A DNA stretch of 64,000 nt, taken from assembly GCA_046160545.1 (NCBI GenBank), contig JBJXGS010000048.1, positions 43,212 through 107,211 on the forward strand, given 5' to 3'. A program made the translations under genes and the position numbers. This DNA is from JAEUOS01 sp046160545. GTDB taxonomy: Bacteria > Pseudomonadota > Gammaproteobacteria > Burkholderiales > JAEUOS01. The notes beneath the pieces were generated by a model, which made no database searches, was not told the origin of the DNA, and saw only the letters and a list, made by a program, of their open reading frames with translations. Below are positions 41,558 to 48,321 of this stretch, piece after piece; position 1 is the first letter of the stretch; every line of letters starts with the position of its first letter.

Positions 41558-42864
41558 AGACCAAAGCTTCCCCGATCGATCATCTGCTAGCCGACCTTGG
41601 CGACCCGTCGCTGTGGTGGCAGGTCGCGACGCTGGCGATGTGCCTTGCGCTGGCCTGGCTCATCGGGCGCGCTCTGCGCGCTGCGCTAGTCAGACGCCTG
41701 GAGGCGACACAGGCGCGCCGCGCGGTCGCGTCCCGACCGCTCGAGATCGTCAGCGGTAGTGCGGTGCGCCTGGTCGGCCCACTCCTGGCTCTGGTCTTCG
41801 TGACCATCGCGCGCCCGATTGCGGAGCGCTTCCACAGCGCGCCCGTCCTTGAGGTCGCGCAACCTCTCCTTGTAGCCTTTGTCGTAATTCGCGCGCTGGC
41901 CTACTTGCTGCGCCACGTGTTTGCCGCCAGCGGCGCAGTCCTTGAGGGAGAACGCTGGATTGCACTCGCGGTATGGCTGGCGGTGGCACTGCACTTAAGC
42001 GGCCTGGCCCCGGAACTGCTGGCCTGGCTGGACCAGGTGCGCCTGCCCATGGGCAAGCACAAGCTGACCATGCTGCTCCTGCTGCAAGCAGGCCTGTCGG
42101 TCGCGCTCACACTCCTGGTGTCGCTGTGGATCGCGGCGATGATTGAGCGCCGCCTGGAGCAAGCTGAGCACCTCAACCTGTCCTTGCGCGCAGTGCTTTC
42201 CCGCTTTGCGCGCGCGCTTCTGGTGCTGATCGCCATACTGGTGTCGCTGGGGCTGGTCGGCATCGACCTGACCGTGCTCTCGGTGTTCGGCGGAGCCGTC
42301 GGCGTTGGCTTGGGCCTTGGGATGCAGCGCATTGCCAGCAACTATTTTTCCGGTTTCATCATTCTTCTGGATCGCTCGATTCGCATCGGCGACATCATCA
42401 CGGTCGACAAATACAGCGGCGCGGTGACGCAGATCAATACCCGCTATACGGTGCTCAAGTCGCTCGATGGCACCGAGGCCATCGTGCCCAATGAGATGCT
42501 GGTCAACTCCCCGGTGGCGAACCTGTCGTTCACCACGCGCGAGAACCGCCTTGCGATCCAGGTTTCAATTGCCTACGACAGCGAGGTGGCCAGGGTGCGC
42601 GACCTGCTGCTGGGTGTGGCGGCAGCCCACCCGCGGGTGCTCGCCGACCCCGCACCCATGGTGTTCCTGCGTGAGTTCGGCAGCGATGGACTGGTCATGG
42701 AGCTTGGATTCTGGATCAACGATCCGGAGGGGGGCAGCCTAAACGTGCGTTCCGAGCTCAATTTCGCGATTTGGGAGGCGTTCCTGCGCGAAGGCGTGAA
42801 AATCCCGTATCCGCGCCGTGAAGTGACACTGCTCAATGCGGCGCCACCGTCGGTAAACCATTGA
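41554..42864 (+). CDS. MscS-family mechanosensitive ion channel
   Basis: 436 residues. Six hydrophobic segments before the pore helix, which reads LTVLSVFGGAVGVGLGLGMQRIASNYFSGF with the alternating Gly/Ala faces of MscS TM3; then the beta domain IRIGDIITVDKYSGAVTQINTRYT and a C-terminal alpha/beta part ending in KIPYPRREVTL. Releases solutes when the membrane is stretched. Its ATG lies in the stop codon of the nuclease gene; why these two are linked is not clear. Confidence 0.92.
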   Translation: MKTKASPIDHLLADLGDPSLWWQVATLAMCLALAWLIGRALRAALVRRLEATQARRAVASRPLEIVSGSAVRLVGPLLALVFVTIARPIAERFHSAPVLEVAQPLLVAFVVIRALAYLLRHVFAASGAVLEGERWIALAVWLAVALHLSGLAPELLAWLDQVRLPMGKHKLTMLLLLQAGLSVALTLLVSLWIAAMIERRLEQAEHLNLSLRAVLSRFARALLVLIAILVSLGLVGIDLTVLSVFGGAVGVGLGLGMQRIASNYFSGFIILLDRSIRIGDIITVDKYSGAVTQINTRYTVLKSLDGTEAIVPNEMLVNSPVANLSFTTRENRLAIQVSIAYDSEVARVRDLLLGVAAAHPRVLADPAPMVFLREFGSDGLVMELGFWINDPEGGSLNVRSELNFAIWEAFLREGVKIPYPRREVTLLNAAPPSVNH

Positions 42865-42925
42865 TTCATGTCAATTTTCCAGGGAAGTGTCGTTTTTTCG
42901 TCAATGCTTGTCCGGTTAACTCACG

Positions 42926-42931
42926 TACAAT
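42926..42931 (+). promoter_or_regulatory. TACAAT -10 box before the desaturase gene
   Basis: TACAAT about 85 bases upstream of the desaturase start in the 150-base gap after the MscS gene. No clear -35. Confidence 0.3.
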
Positions 42932-43015
42932 CGCCCGCGTGGTTTTTCCAATAACGATGGTCGCCTCTTGCGAGCCCCGCTCGTCGGCCGACCAAGTGCT
43001 CTCGGAGACATGACA

Positions 43016-44221
43016 ATGACCTGGTTTTCCGGGCTGTTCGACCTGAGTTTTTGGCAACTGGTCGGCGTGACCCTGGTCCTGACCCACATCACCATCGCCG
43101 GGGTCACGATCTTCCTGCATCGCTGCCAGGCGCATCGCGCTCTGGACCTGCACCCCATCGTGAGCCATTTCTTCCGTTTCTGGATGTGGCTGACCACCGG
43201 CATGATCACCAAGGAGTGGGCGGCGATCCATCGCAAGCACCATGCGAAGTGCGAGACGGTGGACGATCCGCACAGCCCGCAGATTCACGGCATCAACAAG
43301 GTGCTGTGGACCGGGGTGCTGATGTACGTGAAGGAATCGCGCAATCGTGAAACCATGGATCGCTACGGCCATGGCACGCCCGACGACTGGATCGAGCGCA
43401 ATTTGTATACGCCGCATGAGAAGTTCGGCGTGACATTCATGCTCGCAATCGACGTGGCGCTCTTCGGCGTGATTCCGGGCCTGATCGTCTGGGCTGTGCA
43501 GATCGCCTGGATTCCGTTCTGGGCCGCTGGCGTCATCAATGGCGTCGGCCATTGGTTCGGCTACCGCAGCTTCAAGGTAAGCGATGCGAGCACCAACATC
43601 GTTCCCTGGGGCATCCTGATCGGTGGAGAGGAATTGCACAACAATCACCATGCCTATGCGACCTCGGCGCGCCTGTCGAACAAGTGGTACGAGTTCGATA
43701 TCGGCTGGCTCTATATCCGCATCCTCGAGACCTTTGGCTTGGCGCGCGTGCGCAAGATCGCGCCGACGCCACGCTTCGTCGCTGCCAAGGCGACCGTGGA
43801 TATGGATGTCCTGCACTCGGTCATTGCCAACCGCTATGACGTCATGTCGCGCTATGCCGATTCGCTCAAGGCGGCCTGGCGCGAGGAACTGGCCAAGCTC
43901 AAAGAGAAGTCGTCCGAGCGTACCCGCGTCAAGGCAGTGCGGCGCTCATTGCATCAGGACGCCAGCGAATTGGCCGAATCGGATCGTGAGCACCTGAAGG
44001 CGGTGCTTAACGACAACGCGGTGCTGGCCAAGATCTATGCAATGCGCGAGGAACTAGCTGCCCTGTGGGCGCGCTCGACAGCCTCACGTGAACAGTTGCT
44101 CAAGCAGTTGCAGGACTGGTGCACTCGCGCCGAGGCGAGCGGCATTCGCGTCCTTGAGGAGTTTTCCCAGCGATTGCGCAGCTACGCGCCATTGCCGCCC
44201 GGAGTGATGACGGCAACCTGA
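43016..44221 (+). CDS. acyl-CoA/acyl-lipid delta-9-type fatty acid desaturase with C-terminal helical extension
   Basis: About 401 residues. Membrane di-iron desaturase with the three histidine boxes: TIFLHRCQAHRA, IHRKHHAKC and EELHNNHHAYAT; hydrophobic hairpins lie between. A further segment from residue about 265 onward is a charged helix (SLKAAWREELAKLKEK, ESDREHLKAVLNDN) that is not part of the catalytic core. It would add a cis double bond to membrane acyl chains. The ATG at 43016 was preferred over 43010, because GGAG at 43004-43007 is 8 bases before 43016 but only 2 before 43010. Ends at a strong terminator. Confidence 0.88.
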   Translation: MTWFSGLFDLSFWQLVGVTLVLTHITIAGVTIFLHRCQAHRALDLHPIVSHFFRFWMWLTTGMITKEWAAIHRKHHAKCETVDDPHSPQIHGINKVLWTGVLMYVKESRNRETMDRYGHGTPDDWIERNLYTPHEKFGVTFMLAIDVALFGVIPGLIVWAVQIAWIPFWAAGVINGVGHWFGYRSFKVSDASTNIVPWGILIGGEELHNNHHAYATSARLSNKWYEFDIGWLYIRILETFGLARVRKIAPTPRFVAAKATVDMDVLHSVIANRYDVMSRYADSLKAAWREELAKLKEKSSERTRVKAVRRSLHQDASELAESDREHLKAVLNDNAVLAKIYAMREELAALWARSTASREQLLKQLQDWCTRAEASGIRVLEEFSQRLRSYAPLPPGVMTAT

Positions 44222-44327
44222 GGCCCGGATCGCGGCGGCGTGATGCGTTGGATTGCATCTCGCCGCTGGCGAGAGAATCTGAGGTGCCGAACCGTTCTGC
44301 CGCCCTGGTCGCCACTGTCGGTGGACA

Positions 44328-44365
44328 ACAACAAAAAGCCCCGCACCTGCGGGGCTTTTTGTTGT
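44328..44365. terminator. bidirectional intrinsic terminator between desaturase and rpmG
   Basis: Perfect 18-base inverted repeat, ACAACAAAAAGCCCCGCA / TGCGGGGCTTTTTGTTGT, with a 2-base loop. The GC stem is flanked by A5 and T5 tracts, so it should work on both strands for the converging transcripts. Confidence 0.95.
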
Positions 44366-44396
44366 CCGGTGCCGGAGGCACCGGAAGCTGGACCTG

Positions 44397-44552
44397 CTAC
44401 TTGATCTTGGTTTCCTTGAACACAACGTGTTTGCGCGCCACGGGATCGAATTTCTTGATCTCCATTTTCTCGGGCATGGTGCGCTTGTTCTTGGTCGTCG
44501 TGTAAAAGAAGCCGGTGCCGGCCGTCGATTCGAGTTTGATCTTGTCGCGCAT
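44397..44552 (-). CDS. rpmG: 50S ribosomal protein L33
   Basis: 51 residues, starting MRDKIKLESTAGTGFFYTTT and ending KHVVFKETKIK. It is the zinc-free type: there are no Cys-x2-Cys pairs. Follows rpmB by 10 bases and ends 31 bases before the shared terminator. Confidence 0.97.
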   Translation of the reverse strand: MRDKIKLESTAGTGFFYTTTKNKRTMPEKMEIKKFDPVARKHVVFKETKIK

Positions 44553-44562
44553 GGCGTTCTCC

Positions 44563-44796
44563 CTAGATTTCGCGGCGCGCGCGCAGATCAGCGAGCACGG
44601 TGTCGATGCCGTTCTTGTCGATGATGCGCAAGCCCGCCGACGAGACGCGCAAACGGATCCATCGGTTCTCGCTCTCGACGAAAAAGCGCCGGTACTGCAG
44701 GTTCGGCATGAAGCGCCGCTTGGTCTTGTTGTTGGCGTGGGAAACGTTGTTTCCCACCATCGGGCCCTTGCCCGTGACTTGGCACACTTGCGCCAT
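44563..44796 (-). CDS. rpmB: 50S ribosomal protein L28
   Basis: 77 residues, MAQVCQVTGKGPMVGNNVSH, then KTKRRFMPNLQ and the C-terminal helix. A near-perfect Shine-Dalgarno (AGGAGG) lies just before the ATG. Forms the rpmB-rpmG pair conserved in most bacteria. The leader of about 115 bases contains a stable hairpin. Confidence 0.97.
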   Translation of the reverse strand: MAQVCQVTGKGPMVGNNVSHANNKTKRRFMPNLQYRRFFVESENRWIRLRVSSAGLRIIDKNGIDTVLADLRARREI

Positions 44797-44820
44797 ATGG
44801 CCTCCTGAGGCGTGAATAAA

Positions 44821-44859
44821 GGTTCCAGGGGAACTACCAGGAGAAGGACGCCTGGAACC
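44821..44859 (-). other. stem-loop in the rpmB leader
   Basis: GGTTCCAGG (44821-44829) is complementary to CCTGGAACC (44851-44859), a 9-base stem with 21 bases between, in the untranslated leader of the rpmB-rpmG mRNA. It has no T-run. It may be a regulatory structure or simply stabilise the mRNA. Confidence 0.5.
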
Positions 44860-44917
44860 GGTTGGACCGCTGCAGGCGGGTTGAAGCTGAAACAGCCCGA
44901 CAACGGCAAAGCCAATG

Positions 44918-44923
44918 ATTATA
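44918..44923 (-). promoter_or_regulatory. TATAAT -10 box for rpmB-rpmG
   Basis: Perfect minus-strand TATAAT, about 122 bases before the rpmB ATG; the hexamer 17 bases upstream is weak. Confidence 0.5.
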
Positions 44924-44949
44924 GCCAAACCCTGCCGTTTGCGCCAGCG

Positions 44950-45624
44950 CTAAAGCAAGCCGCGCTCCGCGAAGGAAAGCGTGGCGCCGCGCGCGACGAT
45001 GATGTGGTCGAGGACCGCCACGTCGACCAGCGCCAGCGCGGCCTTCAGCGACTCTGTCAGCAAACGGTCGGCGGCCGAGGGCTCGGCCACGCCGGAAGGA
45101 TGGTTGTGGGCCAGGATCACTGCAGCTGCGTTGTAGGCAAGCGAGCGCTTCACCACTTCCCGCGGGTACACGCTGGTTTGGGTAAGCGTGCCGCGAAACA
45201 GAATCTCGTCTGCCAGCAGGCGATGCCGGGCGTCCAAGAACAGTACCGCGAAGACCTCGTGCTCCTTGCCTGCCAGTGCCAGTCCCAGGTAGTCACGCAC
45301 CGCCTGTGGTGAGTTGAATGAAGCGCCGGAGACAAGATTCTCGCGCAGCGATCGCCGCGCCATCTCGGCGATCGCGAGGATCTGAGCTGCCTTTGCGTCG
45401 CCAATACCCGGAACAGCGGCGAAGTCCGCACGCGATGCGGAGAAAAGCGCGGTCAGGCTGCCGAAATGACCGAGCAGGGTGCGCGCCAAGTCCACTGCCG
45501 AACTGCCACGCACCCCTACGCGCAGGAAGATCGCCAACAACTCTGCATCGCCGAGGGCTGCCGCGCCATCCCTGAGGAGGCGCTCGCGCGGACGTTCGGC
45601 TTCGGGCCAATCAGTGATCGCCAT
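44950..45624 (-). CDS. radC: RadC family JAMM-domain protein
   Basis: 224 residues. N-terminal helix-hairpin-helix (VPGIGDAKAAQILAI) and the JAMM metalloprotease-like core with HNHPSGVAEPS giving the two metal-binding His. Despite its name it is not shown to be a repair protein; its substrate is unknown. ATG at 45624 (MAITDWPEAERPRERLL) is the family start. Divergent from fkpB. Confidence 0.95.
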   Translation of the reverse strand: MAITDWPEAERPRERLLRDGAAALGDAELLAIFLRVGVRGSSAVDLARTLLGHFGSLTALFSASRADFAAVPGIGDAKAAQILAIAEMARRSLRENLVSGASFNSPQAVRDYLGLALAGKEHEVFAVLFLDARHRLLADEILFRGTLTQTSVYPREVVKRSLAYNAAAVILAHNHPSGVAEPSAADRLLTESLKAALALVDVAVLDHIIVARGATLSFAERGLL

Positions 45625-45633
45625 GCGCTGCCG

Positions 45634-45639
45634 TAAAAT
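45634..45639 (+). promoter_or_regulatory. TAAAAT -10-like box for fkpB-ispH
   Basis: TAAAAT 35 bases before the fkpB ATG, in the 50-base divergent gap with radC. Confidence 0.35.
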
Positions 45640-45674
45640 CACGCTTGTACCGTGGAATGCAAAGAGCATAACCG

Positions 45675-46112
45675 ATGCAGGCTTCGCTGATAGTGGGCCC
45701 GCGCAGTCACCTGACATTGCGTTACCGGGTCGCGTTGCCTGACGGCACCGAAACGGTCAGCACGTTCGGTGCGCGGCCAGCGACCCTATCGCTGGGCTGC
45801 GGCCAGCTCGCCGAGCCCCTCGAGCGCTGTCTTCTCGGCATGCGCGCTGGCGAGCGGCGCAGCTTTACCCTTGAGCCCGAAGCCGCGTTCGGGCGGCGCA
45901 ACCCTGCCCTGTTGCGGCGCGTGGCGCTTGATTCATTGCCGCGCGACCTGGGTGAGGCTGTGGGCGAGCGGGTTGCGTTCACGGATGCGCGCGGCGCGCG
46001 CTTTGCTGGCGTGCTGATGGAGAAGGGCGAACAGGACGCGCTGTTCGATTTCAATCACCCGCTGGCCGGCCGCACGATCGTGTTCGAGGCCGAAGTCATC
46101 GGGGTCATGTAG
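45675..46112 (+). CDS. fkpB: FKBP-type peptidyl-prolyl isomerase, SlpA/FkpB type
   Basis: 145 residues: an FKBP barrel with an inserted IF domain. Seen: LTLRYRVALPDGTETVSTFG, LERCLLGMRAGERRSFTLEPEAAFGRRNP, FDFNHPLAGRTIVFEAEVIGV. Cytoplasmic cis-trans proline isomerase and chaperone. In E. coli the gene lies between lspA and ispH; here it is still just before ispH (15 bases) but ten kilobases from lspA. Confidence 0.92.
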   Translation: MQASLIVGPRSHLTLRYRVALPDGTETVSTFGARPATLSLGCGQLAEPLERCLLGMRAGERRSFTLEPEAAFGRRNPALLRRVALDSLPRDLGEAVGERVAFTDARGARFAGVLMEKGEQDALFDFNHPLAGRTIVFEAEVIGVM

Positions 46113-46127
46113 GAAGCGTGGCTGAAC

Positions 46128-47090
46128 ATGGATGAAATGGAGGTACTTCTGGCGCAACCGCGCGGCTTTTGTGCGGGGGTAGAGCGCGCCATCGGCATCG
46201 TCGAGCGCGCCCTTCAGTTGCATGGCGCGCCGATCTATGTCCGCCACGAGATCGTGCACAACAAGTTCGTCGTCGAGGACCTCGCCGCCAAGGGCGCGGT
46301 CTTCATCGAGGACCTGGACATGGTGCCGTCTGGTGCAACGCTCATCTTCAGCGCCCATGGCGTGCCGCAGTCGGTGCGCCGGGAAGCGCAACGGCGCGGC
46401 TTCAAGGTCTTTGACGCCACTTGCCCGCTGGTCACCAAGGTGCATGTGGAAGTTCTCAAGATGCGCAAGGAGGGTCTGGAGATCGTCATGATCGGCCACA
46501 AGGGGCACCCCGAAGCCGAGGGGACCATGGGACAGTCGCAAAGCGGCATGCACCTGGTCGAGACGACCGCCGATGTGACCACACTCGCGGTCGCCGATCC
46601 GGAGCGCCTCGCCTACGTGACCCAGACCACGTTGTCGGTCGATGATGCGGCCAAGGTGGTGGCGGCGCTCAAGGCGCGCTTTCCTTCCATTCGCGGGCCC
46701 AAGAAGGACGATATTTGCTACGCGACCCAGAATCGCCAGGATGCGGTCAAGTTCATGGCACCGCAATGCGACCTGGTCATCGTGGTTGGCTCACCCAACA
46801 GTTCGAACTCCAACCGGTTGCGCGAGGTCGCGCAGACCGTCGGTACCGAATCGCACATGGTCGACAACGCTTCGCAGTTGCGAGCCGAATGGCTTGTCGG
46901 CAAGAGGCGCATCGGGCTGACCGCCGGAGCATCCGCGCCGGAAGTGCTGGTCACCGAGGTCATCGAACGCTTGAAGACCATGGGTGCCCGGCGTGTGCGG
47001 CGCCTCGATGGCATCGCCGAAACGGTCATTTTCCCGATGCCGAAGGGCTTGAGCGGTCTGTCGGCAGTACCGGCGGCGGATCGAAGCTGA
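46128..47090 (+). CDS. ispH: 4-hydroxy-3-methylbut-2-enyl diphosphate reductase
   Basis: 320-residue last enzyme of the MEP isoprenoid pathway, an iron-sulfur protein. The three cluster cysteines are in RGFCAGVERAI, DATCPLVTKVH and DICYATQNRQ; the IFSAHGVP histidine and GSPNSSNSNRL complete the active site. ATG at 46128 fits the family. Its last 65 bases overlap the end of the convergent TonB-like gene. Confidence 0.96.
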   Translation: MDEMEVLLAQPRGFCAGVERAIGIVERALQLHGAPIYVRHEIVHNKFVVEDLAAKGAVFIEDLDMVPSGATLIFSAHGVPQSVRREAQRRGFKVFDATCPLVTKVHVEVLKMRKEGLEIVMIGHKGHPEAEGTMGQSQSGMHLVETTADVTTLAVADPERLAYVTQTTLSVDDAAKVVAALKARFPSIRGPKKDDICYATQNRQDAVKFMAPQCDLVIVVGSPNSSNSNRLREVAQTVGTESHMVDNASQLRAEWLVGKRRIGLTAGASAPEVLVTEVIERLKTMGARRVRRLDGIAETVIFPMPKGLSGLSAVPAADRS

Positions 47091-47817
47091 TCATCAAGGT
47101 GCGCTGGCTGCGTACTGCTTCCTGACCGTTCATCGCAGGGCGAAAAACAGCGGCCTCCAGGGCGCGGCGCAGTTCTTCCTCGTTGTGCGGCGACCCTGTT
47201 GCCTCGACGATTTCGATGCGGTCGATACGCCCGTGTTCACCGATAAAAAGACGCGCCAGCCAGCGGCCGGGCACGCTGCCACTTAACGGCAGGGTGTCGA
47301 AGAGGTCCTCGTTGTATGGCTGTGCGGCGGACTGCACCCGCGAGGGCGGCAAGTAGGAATCGGCATCGAAGCGCGGCAGTGGTACGGGCTGCGGGGTATC
47401 GAGTCCCAGCCAGGCTTCAGCGCCCGCTGCTGCGTTTGCCGATGCCGGCGACGCCTGGTCCGCGGACGAATTGGCTTGCTGCGGAAGCTGACGCGCCAGA
47501 GCCTCGTCGGTGGCTGCTGCGGGCTCCGGGTCGCCGGGATGTCGAGGTGCGGCAGATTCAGAGACCGCGGCCGCGCCGGTCGCCACTGATGGCGAAGTTG
47601 CCGGCGCCATTGCGACGCGCAGCGTGGCTTTCAGGCGGCTACCGTCAGCCCCGGGAGTCCTGGCGTTGCGTTCGATGGTCAGCGCGAGCCCGTGGAGGAC
47701 GACCGATAGCGCAAGCGCAAGCCCCAGTGTCGCGGGACTCAGGCGCCAGGCTGCGCCGCCTGCGGACTGCCACGGAGCTTCAGCCTGCGCCGCCAGCGAC
47801 GTCGCAGGCCCGAGCAT
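47026..47817 (-). CDS. TonB C-terminal-like protein, membrane-anchored
   Basis: 263 residues. One membrane segment near the N-terminus (about 28-47, LGLALALSVVLHGLALTI), a long Ala/Pro-rich linker, and a C-terminal domain with strands WLARLFIGEHGRIDRIEIVEATG and AVFRPAMNGQ that read like the TonB/TolA C-terminal fold. A role as an energy transducer is possible, but no ExbB/ExbD or receptor gene is nearby, and it directly follows the pilin operon (5 bases after pilE), which suggests co-expression. Overlaps ispH by 65 bases tail to tail, so its C-terminal 20 residues depend on codons shared with ispH. Confidence 0.72.
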   Translation of the reverse strand: MLGPATSLAAQAEAPWQSAGGAAWRLSPATLGLALALSVVLHGLALTIERNARTPGADGSRLKATLRVAMAPATSPSVATGAAAVSESAAPRHPGDPEPAAATDEALARQLPQQANSSADQASPASANAAAGAEAWLGLDTPQPVPLPRFDADSYLPPSRVQSAAQPYNEDLFDTLPLSGSVPGRWLARLFIGEHGRIDRIEIVEATGSPHNEEELRRALEAAVFRPAMNGQEAVRSQRTLMISFDPPPVLPTDRSSPSASGK

Positions 47818-47822
47818 CGAAA

Positions 47823-48308
47823 CTACCAGCAGCCGGCCGGCACCGTGGCGTCGTCGGTGGAACCATTACTCTGGGTCCATTTGCGACCAGCGTTCGACAA
47901 GGTGAGGTTGCCGCACACCGGGTCGCGGAACGGCAGGCGCGGCTGGGCGGTGATTATGAAATCCTGGGCGTTGAAGGTGACCGAGATGTTGTAGGACGCC
48001 TTGCCTGGATCATCCCCCGAATAGGCCTGGATACCGGTCGCAGTCGTCAGGCCTGCCATGGCGGAGATGGATCCGCAGTTGGCCGTGTTGCTCGGGTAGC
48101 AGCTGTTGGCGGTGTAAAAACGCTCCAGCCGTGACGCAGCCGCCAGCAGCGCGGACTTGCCCTCGGAACGTTTGCCCTTGCGCACATATTCGTTGTACCC
48201 GGGCACCGCGATGCCGGCCAGGAGTCCGATGATGGCAACCACGATCATCAGCTCCATGATGGTGAAGCCGAGCGTCTTGCGCGGCAAAGCAGGGAAAGCG
48301 CGTGTCAT
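47823..48308 (-). CDS. pilE: type IV pilin-like protein PilE
   Basis: 161 residues. Prepilin cleavage site in KTLGFTIMELMIVVAIIGLLAGIAVPGYNEY: cut after Gly14, Phe1 and Glu5 of the mature protein present. Four cysteines lie in the C-terminal half (SCYPS, NCGS, VCGN, AGCW), enough for two disulfides. In this operon position it corresponds to the minor pilin PilE of Pseudomonas; a major pilin is not in the window. Last pilin gene, 13 bases after pilY1. Confidence 0.9.
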   Translation of the reverse strand: MTRAFPALPRKTLGFTIMELMIVVAIIGLLAGIAVPGYNEYVRKGKRSEGKSALLAAASRLERFYTANSCYPSNTANCGSISAMAGLTTATGIQAYSGDDPGKASYNISVTFNAQDFIITAQPRLPFRDPVCGNLTLSNAGRKWTQSNGSTDDATVPAGCW

Positions 48309-48321
48309 GGTCTGCCTTTCA

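Noticed and set aside
47026..47817. Calling the TonB-like protein tonB itself
   Set aside because: No ExbB/ExbD or TonB-box receptor gene is nearby and the C-terminal match is only by strand pattern; a general name is safer.
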